Origin: Mesaphorura yosii
Lineage: Eukaryota; Arthropoda; Collembola; Poduromorpha; Tullbergiidae
Length of the DNA: 64,000 bases
Assembly (NCBI GenBank): GCA_009869945.1
Contig: WIXG01000302.1
Span: 32,613 to 96,612, forward strand
Direction of reading: 5' to 3'
Shown: positions 33,442-45,945 of the stretch, piece after piece
Layout of the letters: every line of letters begins with the position of its first letter
Position numbering within the stretch: the first letter of the stretch is position 1
Notes under the pieces: generated by a model
The model's input: only the letters and a program-made list of their open reading frames with translations
The model's database searches: none
Told to the model about the DNA's origin: nothing
Program-made: the position numbers and the translations under genes

Positions 33442-36400
33442 TTCACACGTCGGATCGCTCAAGTGCTGGTCTCGCTAAGAATTGTCTTGCTGGTAATCTT
33501 CAGCCTTCAGCCAGTAATCGCGGACGATACTGATGAGGTTACAGAAGTCGTGCACTACCACAGCAGCCGGTTGCCATCAAAACCACAAGAGCCAAGACAT
33601 CAGAGTGAATTTCTCCAGAACGGCCAGTCGCGAAATCATGGACGGGCTGACCTCAGCTGTGAGCTGCAAAAAACGGAGAAAGACAAAGTTAGACATTGAT
33701 AAGCGGATTCTTAGTAAATGACTTCAGATCGGAGGCGTCGAAGTGTCTGGGATTCTGACTGGACGGACGCAGGCAAGACAAAGAAACCGCAACGCAGAGG
33801 CAAGCAATAGCAAACCTGGACATCGAAGACTAGCATGCAGCAGCTGTTATCTTAATGAAGTCCAGTCTCCAGTCCAGTGTCTTTGTCTGCTGCTGATATC
33901 AGAGTCCACACATGTCATTCTTCTCTATGTTCAATAGTCCAGACTCGTAAGATAGGAGTTACTGGAGGAGACTCGAGTAATATAGGAAACTCGTACACAA
34001 TACGCACAAAACGAGTCTCATCTGTTGTTTGCATGCCCAGTTAACAGCAAATTAACTACCGGACTGATTAACTTGAGCTTGACATTCACCGATCTTCGGG
34101 GCCTGGCGTGGACTTCGGTGTTCAGACAAAGACACGCGAGCCGACTTTGTCCATCAAGACTGACGTGATTCAAAAATTACCTCTACCGTGCGTGCCGTCA
34201 GAAACATCGTGAACTTGAAATGAAATGATGATGACTTTTCTCACCATCACACCATCTTAAAAATTATGCAAAAAATCAGCCAACCAAGAAGATGAAGGCG
34301 ACTGTTTAAACAGGAATTTTCCTCGTTACGGTAGACGGGCTGTCATGAATGAGAGGTTTAACTGCGGTAGGTGCGAGTAAGTGAGCGGCGAGTCGGCCAA
34401 AGCTAAGAACGCAGTGGAGTGGAACGCGAAAATTGACGAGATTCGCATTCGCATTCGGAATACACAGATTCAATGAGTTTATGAGTTTCATGTCTCAGGT
34501 GGTACATCTCTCATCTCAATGAGAGTGACAGATGCAGGATGCATGAGCATTTCTTTGTTCACTGTACATTCACTGTCGGGACTGCCATGACTGAATTTAC
34601 GCATTGCCTGCTTCAGTGCGCATCTCCATCTCCCATCGCCCGCGTCCATCGGCAGGCAAAATCTCATCTTGCACATGAGGCACGTTGCGTAGTGAATTGC
34701 AGAAAGCAGACTGCTATGGGTTGGATTCATTGGATCGTGATTCGTGATCCTGGCTGGCCCACGGCTATCGGTCAATATCTGCACGAGAGCACGACGGCAT
34801 GGCACGGCGACTGAGTGCCGGCGCTCGTAATTCGCAGATCACAAACATAACTTGACAACTTTGTGCAAAAATACGACCGACGAATAAAATGAATTACGAT
34901 CGAGGATTCAACTGCGCTCGTCGGGACCCAACACAAAGAAATTCCGTGTGTCATGACATTTGATAAGATTTACTCTTCTGACGTGCACAAAGTTGTGCGT
35001 TGGGGTAGGCTGCTGAGCCAAGCCTTGCGGTAGGTAATAAATTTTATGGCAATTTTAACTCGTAATTTTTATAGCGACAGCGACACTTTGGAGACAAAAG
35101 ACAAAGAAAAGTTCCACAATGCGTCCGTGCAAAATGCTGAAGTCAAGTCAGTCAGTCGGGCACGGTCACGGCACATTCGTGTCAATACCGTCTTGACGTT
35201 CCTCCACGAATTTGCCATTCGTCATCAGCCAAATATTTCACATATTTATCGGTGTCACTTTTTTACAAAGTGCCGATCCGACTCAGAGCAGTGGAGGAGT
35301 AATCAGAAGAAAAAAACTTTCAACAACCCTGAAAGTTTAAAAGCCAAAGCCCTTGCCCTTTGAAACACAATACCATGAATCGAATCCCGAGCTTCGTGAG
35401 CCACAGCCACAGCGAGCCCCTTTAAAGGAATTTCATTCTAAAACTCGTTTCGTTTCAATTTCAATGTCAAGCTGGAGAAACGAGAAATGAGAAAGGAAAT
35501 TATTGAAGGGTTCGTGCAAACGCTGGAAGACTCACGCAATGCATTGTAAAGACCCGACCCTTTCGTCGCCACTTCGTCATCATCGGCATCAGCAGCCGTG
35601 TGTGTATGCGAATGATTTATGTGTACGTGAATCGTCACCATTTCCGGTAAATTTGTTGTTTTAGTGCACGACCACCGACATATGGGCCAGACTTTTACTT
35701 TCGGAACGTTCGTGTTCCAGTGGTACTGAGAAAACAAGTTTCTTCGTACGAAACACGAAAGTACTCGTCTCCAGTTCCGCTGCTCACGAAATGATTCACT
35801 GGAATTCCTACCACGGGCTCTTGCTCAGCGAAATCACGACCACCAAACTGGTTCTCCATGAATCTATTCCTTCATCCTCCGTTAACAGCACAGCAGAGAA
35901 GCGAGCAGCGCAGTTGCATCGCCGTGAAAGCAAGAGCAAGAATGCATCGCATTGTTCAGTGTCGGTACTTTGAGGGTGAATGAATGAAGGGTCCTCGGAA
36001 TCGTCGGAATGGAATGAAATGCAGGTATTCAGAATTCAGACCCTGCCTGGAGACCCTTTACGCCTTTTTTTATAATTTTTAAACTCGGTCGGTCGGTCAG
36101 AGAAGGCTCCCAGCGTCAAGATCATTCACATGGCCTGCCAGGCTCTGCGAACTGCAATATGATTGTTGAGCCGTGCCATGCCAGTAAATCGAAAAGGGCT
36201 GCAGGGAACTAACATTCCTTTGCTTTGGATAACAACAGCAGGGCAGGCAGGCAACAGGAAAACAAAGAAGGACGAAATTATGGAGTACGCGAACGGTGCG
36301 AGCGGAGAGGCAGATGGTTAATGATGATGAAAGAACCGAAAGGACGAAGAGGACCGGCCAGGTTTGCATTTACACCTGGCCCGTGCTTGTGCCCGGCAAT

Positions 36401-39400
36401 TTCCACGTCTTCCTTTCCCACAGTGCGCAACAATGCTCAATATCCTCGCGCATGATGTATGAATGTTAGGTAACAATTTGGAGCTCATACCTTCACAGTG
36501 TTGAATGCAAGCTGTTGAATACCAGGCAGAGGGACCAGGTAAAAGGTAAAAACAAAATACAAACACAAAGGAACTCAGTTCAGTCCAAGTCCCGAATTTA
36601 AAAATGAGTAAGCCAGCGACAGGCAGCAGAGAGCAGATGCGAAGGACGGAAAGACAACTGCGAACGTGAATTGAAGTATTGCGACGCAGTACAGAAACGA
36701 CTGAACGAGAATGATTGAAGAATAAAAACTAGTTTTGATAATGAGATGGATAACGAAAAACGATATTATAAAATTATGCACGCAGATTTCGAGACATTTG
36801 GTCATAATCGCCGTGGCAGGGTGACGAAGCGTGAGGGGTTGGAAACGTGAAAGGGAAACAGTCCAGAAGAGGAAATGTGGAGAAATGCGAATGCAAAAGC
36901 TGGAGAGGGGTGAAATCGTGAGAAAAGTAAGAATTCGCAACTCGAGACTCGCGAAAGAGGAGAATAAACATGGCGTTTGGGTGCCAGGGTCTCATTTTCC
37001 GCAACCCTTAGCGAAAAGGGTAGGAAAACACAAGACGGTGGGCCAAAACTTTAATCGTTGACGAAACTTCTCACCCTTCGACAGATTAACCTTCAAACAC
37101 GTACATTTTGGGGTCGAAGGACCCATGAGGGTGGTTTCCGTGCGTGGGAAGGCGTGAAAAGTGCACAAACATGGCCGACTAAAGTTTCTTTGTTTACGTT
37201 ATTTCAAGCGACGTGCGAACAAAAAAGGATTCGCATCTCTGATGCACGAGTCGACATGCTGCTGCGGTCGATGACCTCATTAAGCACTAAGGAACTAATT
37301 AGTTAATGCCCTCACCTTTCTCCTGGGTCAAAGGTCACGCTGAGACAACAAAAGATGCCAAATTCAACCGCTCGTGTTTTGGGCAGGATTTGACCTCTGC
37401 AAGGCAAACAGCGAAGAAAATCAATCAGCTGAGTGTCGAACTTCTCCGGATCTTCTTCTCATACGCTCCGAAGCTCCACTGACGACTGAGACGACCAGGA
37501 TCAACAATGGAAAGACGCAATCCAATTCAGGAGCTGTTGATAAGCCCCGACCGGCTTTGTTTTTGCGTGCAATACTTGCCAATCAGGAGCGATTCACTTA
37601 TCACTGGCCTAATCCTCACGATTCACTGTTTGCCTTCGGCGAGCGAAAGAATGTCGAAGTTTGTGGTGCAACTGATGAAGTTGAATGTGTCTTTGTCGTC
37701 TGGAGACCTAAACTGAGCCAACCACCGACCAGACCAGGAGCATGAGAGCAAGGAGAGTGCAGCGCAGTGCAAGTCAGCGAGCAGGAGAGTACACAAAGAA
37801 GAAAAGGAATGAATGAAATACTGCGGTCCCGTGGCAGGCTGAATGTGGACTTTTGAAATGAAAAACGTGTAAGTGTAAATATTCGAGATACGTGTTACTG
37901 TGTGTATAAATCGTACTAATCAGACAAATGTTGCTGGTATGGTTGAAAGGAAGAAGGGGATCAATGTTGTAAACCATAAAAACTTGCTATATCACTTCGT
38001 GCTAAGTACTCGAGTATTGCTCTCGGCCTTATCATGGACAAAGTTGTTTGGTTCACGTCCAGTCTCAGTTGCAACTTTGTTTGGGGCCGGAATGAGGACA
38101 GGCAATCGATTTCCCATCTTATCGAGAGCATCATCAGCGAACTGGGCCCTTGTAGGGCCTGAGAAAATGAATCAGTCATCTAAGCGCAGGATCTGGAGCC
38201 AATTTGAATCTGTGCAGGTCCAATTTGCCGAGGACAGTTGAACTGTCTATGTCTGGGGTGAAATAAACAAAGACATGTCGCAACCACAAAATAACCCTTG
38301 GCTTAATTCCATTTCTGTAATTCCCCAATCCACCGACGTGGGTGTGGGTTGGTTGGTGCAAGATGATGCTATAATTGCAGTAATTTTCATGCTAATGCTG
38401 ATTGAGTACAACTTCAGCAGCGATGCAGCAGACAGCAACATATGGCAAACGGGGTTGGATTTAACCGACATGTGTGTTAAAGTGTGTGAAGTGACACCGG
38501 CTGATGTTCACACACAACTGACAACCACTGCACTTGTACTTTGTTTCGCTGCAAAGACTGAGGATTGCGGTCTCCTGGTCATCAGACAAAATCACGTGTA
38601 AGCAGTTTTTGTAAGTTAAACATAACTCACTGAAATGAACGCTCCCATCACAAAAGTCGAACTTAGAAGACAAAGGAAAGATCATCAATCAGTTCACGTG
38701 ATTTCTAGGGGAATTTGCTATTCAGCTAGCAATTCGAATGCGATAATCGGCGATGAAGAATTGAAGTTCTACCAAATAAATGAAATGTATTGTAGATTTC
38801 TCACCTGTATGAGACCGGCGACGAGCTGTTGTTCGGAGGTTGTGGTCCGCATCGCGACAAATTGTGTTTTCTCACCTGTATGAGAAACAGTGAATTGCTT
38901 GGTGATATCAGTCCGTTTATTCCATCAACTATCTCCAGTAATTGCACTGCACACTGAATTCTTACCTGCTGCTACGGCTCCATTTAACACTGTCAAGTAA
39001 CTCCCACCGAAAGGATTCTACGTGTGTGCATCCCGGATCGGACGCCCGCTGTAGCTTTCACCTTAATCGTAAAGAGTGATTTCGCGTATGGCATCTGGAA
39101 AAAGGGAACGACCATTTCAGAGTTCAGTTTAATAGACTCAATTGCACCCCTGTAAGTATAAAATATTGATCTTACCTCTGCTTTCCACGTCGGGCTTTAC
39201 TGCTGAAACAAGCTCAATGGAGTTTTAACAGCTTAAGTTGTACTGGATGGCTAGTCATTTCTTCGCCGGAGCTGGAACAACTTCTAGCACGAAAGAACAA
39301 AACGACCTTGGATGTTAGATCTGAAAACACCGAATAGAAACAGGTTCATATTCGGAGTTATTGTAGACCAAGTCAGCCTGAAGCCGAAGTCTGACCGACC

Positions 39401-40865
39401 TGATCTTCTCGAAGATGACGGACCTTTGTACTAGATTGTCGTATGAAGGCGATAAAGCAAAAGTTTGAACGACGCAACAACAACAAGCAATTCATACTAA
39501 AGAATTTTCGCCGATATTCATTTGTCTTTCATTGCTCACGAATTAATTCAGATTAAACTCAATAATCACGCGTATTTTACCAGCGAAATTAATGTTGGCC
39601 ACTTTCTAGGAGAGAAAAATGATGACTGCTCAGTCTACGGGGTGTGGGCGTGTGCAGCGGGTCTGTTATTTGTCATACCGCTACGCTACCGGCTACCACG
39701 CGTGTAAAATTGTAAACAAATGACACAATTGTATACTAATTATTCGTAGCAGTCGCAGTCATACTTCTTTGTTCTTGATAAAGTATACCATTTCTAATTT
39801 TATTCATGATTATTCCAATTGTAATGCAAAATTGAATATTCTCTATTTGCTTTTGCTTGAATGCTAAAAAAGCGAGTCAGCCCCCCCACGCCTTTTGAAA
39901 AGCATCTTTATGAACCAACCATGCATGCGTTTTCTCACCGGTGTGACTTGCGTGGACAAGTGTACGTGTGCGTACGCATACACGCGCGTACATGGCTTGA
40001 CATTTGATATGGTTGTTAATTCAAGGCTCTACTAATAAATTTATGCATACCACATAACTGCATTGACCTGTTACCCTGATGAAAAGCGCAGTCACACATA
40101 AAAGTGAGCAGTTAAATCATTTACCTTTTCGAATGTAATTTGCAAAGGAGTTACGCATTAAACCGGGGAAATCAGACTGGAGACTGGATTAGTTCACATG
40201 GATTCAGCTCAGAAGCATCGGGCTTGTGCTAATTGAACCTTAAAAACGGTATTCCATTGTCTGCCGCTTTCTACACTTCGATTCAGGGAACTACATCCGT
40301 AGCCTACGAATTATCCTGAGAATGTCCCTCCAGTCGCGTGGAGTCGCGTCGGTGTGCAACGATCAATGGTGAAGCAACGCAGCGTCGATGATTTCTCACT
40401 TTTCACCATAAAATCCTTTTCTCCCCCCCCCCCCCCCAACGAGCTACTTAATTGTACTCCGTACAGATACGCTTTCGATTTGAAGGGTTTGCTCTACTTT
40501 CATTGCTCAATAGCTAGCCGGAGACCTGAGAGCTCTACGGTTCTAACGTTGACTGAAAGTTTAACAAACTACTCTTTTTGCTGCGCGTCTTGTCCAACAG
40601 AAAATGAAACTGTTGTTTACCACCCGTTTTATGCGACCGCGGAGAAAATTCAAACAGTTTCTTCTGACCACACGTGGTGCTCTCAACTCAGATTCAAACT
40701 TTACTATTGCTTTCCCATTGATAAGCCATGTGGAGTAATAAATTCTGAGTCCTATCTTTCGCGTATTAATTAATTAACTGACAAACCTGACAATTTGCAA
40801 TGGTATTTTCGTAAATTATAAGTTTTAGTACATCAATCTACGCCAGTAACTAAGCGGCTGGGCTC
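33442..40865. other. Gene-poor region of about 7.4 kb
   Basis: No frame here shows a recognisable domain, credible exon chain or coding-type composition, although many short open frames exist on both strands. Landmarks are a 17-bp direct repeat (TTTCTCACCTGTATGAG) at about 38799 and 38868, a C homopolymer of about 15 at 40423-40438, and an alternating gtacgtgtgcgtacgcatacac run near 39960. A 139-codon frame at 40354-40773 encodes a Pro5 run only because of the C tract and is probably chance. The region could hold regulatory DNA or non-coding transcripts, or exons too short or divergent to see. Confidence 0.5.
38799..38885. repeat. Direct repeat of a 17-mer with self-complementary ends
   Basis: TTTCTCACCTGTATGAG occurs twice, about 70 bp apart. 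Each copy can fold as TCTCA paired with TGAGA across a six-base loop. A related TTTTCTCACCGGTGTGA occurs near 39933. Confidence 0.5.
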
Positions 40866-42791
40866 ATGGCCAGCGCATTAGCCCAGTGCCTGCGACTTAA
40901 TTCTAGTAGTAAACCTCTTCTTGTGAAAACGTCAGTTTCCAGCTCCTTATCACCGTCCTCGCATACGTCGGGTCGAAATTATGGAGTTCGACAATCCTGC
41001 AGGCAGATTCATGTCACGCACTCACCTGGACGGAACTACGGCTCTTCCTTGACAAGAAGCAAAGGTAAAACGTAGGATCAAGTGTGTGTTCTTTGCATCA
41101 GTCTTTGACTTAGCTGACTTGCTAATTTACCAATTTGATCATTAGGTAGCATCTGTAAAATTCTCCATTCATGCTTTAACGATGGGGCTAGAAGACAGAT
41201 ACATCTATCAATTCATCCGTTGCAGAGGCCAAAGAATTATTATGAAATACTGGGTGTGGGTAAGAAGTCAGATGCAAAGGACATTAAGAAAGCCTATTAC
41301 CAGCTGGCCAAGAAATATCATCCAGACACAAATAAAAGCGACACAGATAGTCAAAAGAAGTTTCAAGAAGTGTCCGAAGCTTACGAGGTGAGAGCAATGG
41401 TTTCATCTAATCTCGCTTCACCACAAGAGGATAGGCATCGATAACAGAAGGTTCCATTTGTTGATTGTGGTATAGGTTTTAAGCGATGACGTGAAAAGAC
41501 GAGAGTATGATGCATACGGCCAAACTACGGAACAAATGGAACGCAATGGCGGAGGGCCGGGCGCAGGGCATGGCTTCAGAGGTTTTGACCCAAACAAATG
41601 GAACTTCAGTTCGACAATTGATCCTGAAGAATTATTTAGAAAAATCTTCGGTTTCAAAAACGGTAGATCTTTCGACCAGGACATGTATGAAGACTTTGCA
41701 GATTCGTTTAGTGGCAATGCTCCGGCACAAGAAGTAATTTCTACAGCAAGCCAAGCAGGATGTTGTGACTTTAATTATTGCTTAAATCTGTGTACAGATA
41801 ATTATGAACCTGACATTTCAACAAGCTGCCAGAGGTGTTCATAAAGATATCAACGTTAATGTGACTGACACGTGCCCTCGATGCATCGGGAATAAATGCG
41901 AACCTGGAACGCAACCAGTTAAATGCCGACCGTGCAATGGAACCGGAATGGAAACATTCGCCACTGGTGAGGACAATATTCCGGTCTCTAGCTTGAAACT
42001 ATTTGCGGCGATAAATGGAAAAGTTGACCTCGTGCCCTTTCATCACAGGGAATTATAGAATGAGATCAGCTTGTAGGCATTGCAAAGGACAGCGGTACAT
42101 CATACAGTCCCCGTGTGGAGAATGCGAAGGGCGTGGAACAATCGTCCAGAGAAAGAAGGTGACCGTCCCCGTTCCGGCAGGTTCGTAATTGTGTTTTGCC
42201 TTCCAACCAATTAGCCGTAGGGACAATTTTATTACACGCAATTTGAATGATATCATGTGTTGTCGCAGGAATTGAGGACGGGCAAACCGTGCGCATGCAT
42301 GTTGGCAGGAGAGATCTCTTCATTACTTTTCGTGTTGAAAAGTCTGACATATTCCGGAGGGAAGGCTCAGACGTCCACACAGAAGTCGGAATTTCTGTTT
42401 CTCAAGCAGTTCTCGGAGGTTCCACAAGAATACCAGGAATTTATGAGAATATGACAATCGATGTAAGTTTCACTTTCCGTGTATGTGTACAAGCATGAAC
42501 TCTTAGTTTTGTAATGAACGCTGTGTATTTTCTCAGATACCCGCTGGCACGGGATCGCACACACGAATAAAGTTCAAGGGTAAGGGAATTCCAAAAGTGA
42601 ATGGAGCCGGAGTTGGTGATCACTACGTCCACATAAAAGTAAAAGTGCCAACGAAATTGACGCCTGAGCAAGAAGCCCGAATGCAAGCGTACGCAGAGTT
42701 GGAAGCTGAGACACCAGGAACTGTCAAAGGAGTCAAGAAAGGAGATACGTTTACTTCTGATTTCTACTCAAAGGAACGATCTTCAAATTAA
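40866..42791 (+). CDS. DNAJA3: Mitochondrial DnaJ homologue DNAJA3 (Tid1)
   Basis: Seven exons: 40866-41064, 41146-41387, 41476-41733, 41798-41966, 42049-42180, 42269-42462 and 42537-42791, giving 482 aa. A Ser/Arg/Lys-rich N-terminus without acidic residues fits a mitochondrial targeting peptide. The J domain ([20 protein letters not shown], with HPD in KKYHPDTN) is followed by a Gly-containing linker. The zinc-binding region carries [25 protein letters not shown] and CGECEGRG. The substrate-binding domain includes [19 protein letters not shown] and [20 protein letters not shown]. It stimulates the mitochondrial Hsp70 ATPase and delivers substrates. The first zinc motif reads CIGNKCEPG where CxGxG is typical. 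AATAAA is near 42910. Confidence 0.95.
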
Positions 42792-43117
42792 CCCATGCTC
42801 GTAGATAGATCTAGTTCATTTTTATTGCATAGTCATAATTATTGGTTGCCCTTTGTACGATGATGACCTTAATCCAACTAAATTTTGAAACAGACTGAAA
42901 TTTTCTAAATAAACTGCGCAGATAATGTGCTCCTATTACCAAAGAGAAGAAAGAGCAGTATCCTAAATAGATTGCTAGAAAAATATACCATCTTTACACT
43001 GCAAATTTATAAGGAAAAGCATTTGAAGAAAGGTGTAGAAGAATAGAGATGCAATCAACGAAAGAAGATCGGCATAATCAGCAAGGCAGGAATTGATCCG
43101 AATTCGATGCAAAGAGT
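42792..43117. other. Convergent 3' intergenic
   Basis: About 325 bp between two convergent genes. It should hold both 3' UTRs. No other feature seen. Confidence 0.4.
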
Positions 43118-43509
43118 TTAGGCTTTTGGTGTCAGGAAATGTAGGATGAGTTTTTCATAGCATTCTTTGCTTAGCGTTCCATTTTCCTCTGAAATTGGGA
43201 ATTAAATTGTTACGCCGTACCATTTCTAGCCTTCATGAGAAACACTGCCTGATGCCTCACCTTTGTCCAACTCGGCAATCATGTTCTCCAATTCTTCGTC
43301 GTCGACTTCCAGGTTTTTTCTAATCTGAGGCAAGATCATCCCCATTTGGTAGGACGGAACAATTCCATTCTTGCTCTTCTCCGACCAGAGCTTTTCCATC
43401 ACTGAAAAGAATGCGACAAAAATGAGGAAAATGACTTGCTCAACATAATTTGCTCAAGCAAAAACTATGAATTGACTGAAAACTTACTTGCAGTTTCCTT
43501 TGCGTCCAT
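43118..43509 (-). CDS. Small calmodulin-like (single-lobe EF-hand type) protein, 77 aa
   Basis: Three exons on the minus strand: 43509-43488, 43401-43261 and 43188-43118. All junctions are GT-AG and in phase. The product starts MDAKETAMMEKLWSEKSKNG, continues IVPSYQMGMILPQIRKNLEV and ends in EELENMIAELDKEENGTLS plus a short helix. The pattern of a helix, a short Asn/Gly/Ile turn, then DDEELENMIAELDKEENGTLS-x-E resembles one lobe of calmodulin or troponin C. The second loop DKEENGTLSKEC keeps Asp1 but lacks several usual calcium ligands, and the first loop is degenerate. It is therefore probably a non-calcium-binding light-chain-like or regulatory protein. This is a family-level inference from a short sequence. 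Confidence 0.65.
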
Positions 43510-43600
43510 TGTTGAAGGTCTCGTCGAAGCTTTGATGTGGTCTCTCAACGATTACAGTCAACGATGAGTACTGGTTGGTGAAATTCGGGGTCCAGCCCCC

Positions 43601-43607
43601 TTTTATA
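43601..43607 (-). promoter_or_regulatory. TATA box of the small EF-hand-type gene
   Basis: TATAAAA on the minus strand, followed by GGGGGC, about 90 bp upstream of the ATG at 43509. This is the spacing expected for a core promoter with a short 5' UTR. Confidence 0.6.
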
Positions 43608-44766
43608 ACATTTCCACATCCTGCTTGTCCTTTGAGCTGGAAAAGTGCGTGCGTAAGCGATCGTTATTTTTGAACTCAGGAGTTTTGAGTCTTAAGAATC
43701 TTGGCTACATTGGGTGAAAATCAATCACGAGGAGGTGTGGGTCGTGGGCAAGTGTAAATGAACAGATTCTAAAACAAAAATAAAAATAATAACAAAGATG
43801 ACATGCTATCTTTCTTCCTTCATGTGTCAAGCGCTTCTACAAATGTAAAATGCTGTTACTTGCCATTTACAAGTGTGCCTGGCCTGGCGTGTCATTGAAT
43901 GTGACCTCTGCTGCAAATAGCAAATGTCAATGCGCATTTCCTAAACACCGTGCGCTAATTAGCAATTTTCGAGAAGCAGACCCGCCTTTCTCGAGAGACG
44001 CCTGACATTCATATTTTACAGATGCTCTGGTTTGTTTCAGGAAAGATTTTTACGCATTTGATCTTCAACCGAGCTTCGTTCGGTATTTTTAGCTTTCTTA
44101 TTGATTTGGGCACAGATGCGTGATTCATGATTCTTATTCTTGGTTGCAAAAATCAAGTATAAGCTATCCAGTAGCGTCAGAGTCATTAATTCTTCAGCTG
44201 TCATATACAGCACAAAGACCAAGACAAATATGCAATAACGGACCAGAAGATTCATTGAACAAGATTGGGTAGATGAATATCGAACGAGTGTGGAGTGGTA
44301 GGTAAATACGGGACACTCCGATACGGGGCTCGGCATTATGTTACGATGCGGCTGGTTGGCATTCACTTGGAAAATCAATTACTCAACTCAAAAGAATGTT
44401 CTCTGTTTTGTGTAGAATTGTGTAGCAGAATTATGTAACAAGCATAGATCGTAGTTATTCGTAACTTGCTAGTGTGCCAATAATGATATAGCAGGTGTTC
44501 ATCAAAATTGAGACCAGGCCAAAATTATCATAAATCATGAGATCGCACTTGGGTCGTACAAATCTCAGGCTCAGAGCTCGAACCGAAGCCTCGCAGTGCT
44601 CAGGGAAGATGTCAACACAGTTCGGCGAATCGAATGGATATTGGAAATGTGTCTCCTCTGCTTCAGATTTCAAAATATCAATTACGAATTACCAATTCCC
44701 ACAGCCTCACAGCCATGAAATGACGGAATCAATTGTGGTGATTGTCATCGACTGAACGGCAACAAA
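43608..44766. other. Intergenic with unresolved minus-strand frames
   Basis: Two minus-strand open frames (44378-44037 and 44673-44455) contain hydrophobic stretches (RYCIFVLVFVLYMTAEEL; LVSILMNTCYIIIGTLASY) that could be membrane segments. The 44673 frame begins at a non-ATG codon, and I found no splice pattern joining the two. They may be exons or a remnant of a small membrane-protein gene, or chance. No family was recognised. Confidence 0.3.
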
Positions 44767-45187
44767 ATGAGTCCTCATAAATCCAAGGCGCTGGTGGTTA
44801 CCGTCCTGATCTTCACCTTCCTTCGTTCGTCTTGGGGTCTTCCGCAAAGGAGTAAGTCAAGAATTAAGAATAGTGCAATATTTTACTTTCTAAACTGACA
44901 CAACTTGGAATCGGAACCCCGAAATCTTTTTTGTAGATGAGATTCGAATCTCTGGCTGCCCAATCGAGAACCGAAGTTGTGTCAGAGGTTGTGTGAATGC
45001 TGGCTTCAGGAACGGTGACTGTGTGTTCAAGGGATCACTCTGGCTCTTTTACTACTGGACATGTATTTGTGACAATGCAGTTTCTACTCCAATTCCAACT
45101 ACTTCTGTTCCTGTTCCTGTTCCTGCTCAAAATCTGACTTTAAGAGCACGTCGAGACATTTCTACCGTCAGGTTTTCATATCATTAA
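44767..45187 (+). CDS. Secreted Cys-rich peptide, CS-alpha-beta defensin-like
   Basis: Two exons: 44767-44851, encoding a signal peptide (KALVVTVLIFTFLRSSWG), and 44937-45187, giving 111 aa in total. The mature part has six Cys in the order C-x6-C-x3-C-x9-C-x13-C-x1-C. A Gly two residues before the fourth Cys (GDC) completes the C-xxx-C, G-x-C, C-x-C signature of the cysteine-stabilised alpha-beta fold found in invertebrate defensins and related peptides. A Thr/Pro/Val-rich tail of about 40 residues, ending in a basic stretch with RARRD, follows the Cys module. Antimicrobial defence is the usual role of secreted members in animals, but the fold also serves other functions. ATTAAA lies just after the stop. 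The assignment rests on spacing only. Confidence 0.6.
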
Positions 45188-45464
45188 TTGCCATTAAATC
45201 AGATGAAAGTTGTATGCATACAACATTTTATTATTTATTTTCATCTTCCCGATGGAAGAGATCTGAAAATTTGGATGTGCCCATCAAACGATTCGGTAGA
45301 GTAGTTAAACAATCATGTGGACAAATGTTGATCATGACCTGACGATTTATGAGTGAATTAGATCATGGTCAACATTTTTGATCATGGCATTCAGTTTTAT
45401 TAACATTCATTAAGCGATCAGTGATGGTCAGTTTAACCACGATTCAATTAATAAGTAAACAAAG
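45188..45464. other. Intergenic with GATCATG-rich inverted repeat
   Basis: AT-rich spacer. Between about 45320 and 45400 it contains several GATCATG words and an inverted pair, AAATGTTGA and TCAACATTT, about 40 bp apart. No gene seen. Confidence 0.4.
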
Positions 45465-45875
45465 TCACCCAATGTTTTTAACTTCAGCAATGACACAATT
45501 AAAAAAATTCCCGCTTAGGGTAGCTTGGCTTGTGGCTTGAGTGGCCGGCGTTCGATTACTCCATAACCACACCAACTCCAGAATCGATGAAATTGGAAAA
45601 TGACCAATTCTTCTGGAGTCAGTGCTGCTAAAGGACGTGTTTCCTTTACGGATAGATTGGTACGTGCTGCATCTTAGCGATGGCTTACCTTGCTTCAGCA
45701 CTGTCTTCAAGTCTGAATTGCATGTGACTCCATCCCTCACTTTAGTGCACTTCTGGTTCACATTTAAACTTATTCCTTTACTTTTAAAAAATTCTATCGC
45801 GGTTTCCTCGTCTTTAATAACTTTGCGATAAAAACTGACTTGCGTCAGCATTAGTTGATTGCTTGGTCCAGCCAT
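45465..45875 (-). mobile_element. Merlin / ISXO2-like transposase N-terminal fragment
   Basis: A 136-codon frame from ATG 45875. It resembles the N-terminal zinc-ribbon and linker of eukaryotic ISXO2-like (Merlin superfamily) transposases: AIEFFKSKGISLNVNQKCTK, a CxxxxxxxxC pair, RCSTYQSIRKGNTSFSSTD, then FPISSILELVWLWSNRTPAT. In complete proteins a DDE catalytic domain of about 150-200 residues follows. Here the frame ends soon after and no DDE segment is seen downstream. The second half of the zinc ribbon reads RCSTYQ where RCxxC is expected, so metal binding is probably lost. This is a dead fragment. Confidence 0.72.
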
Positions 45876-45945
45876 GTCGGCAACTCAAACTGAACTAACA
45901 GGGATAGAACCCAGAATATCATGTATGCTATTGGCTGTTCATCTA

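Noticed and set aside
33463-33699. Frame beginning with a hydrophobic signal-like stretch
   Set aside because: It starts with CTG, has no ATG in frame nearby and overlaps the CDK4/6 5' end on the opposite strand.
38275-38601. 108-codon frame in the gene-poor region
   Set aside because: No signal of a family, no promoter or splice context; length is compatible with chance.
40354-40773. 139-codon plus-strand frame with a Pro5 run
   Set aside because: The proline run is produced by a homopolymeric C tract, no domain or splice partner is visible, and the composition looks random.
44037-44673. Two minus-strand frames with hydrophobic segments, tetraspanin-like at first sight
   Set aside because: No CCG motif, no in-phase splice junction between them and one lacks an ATG; left unresolved.
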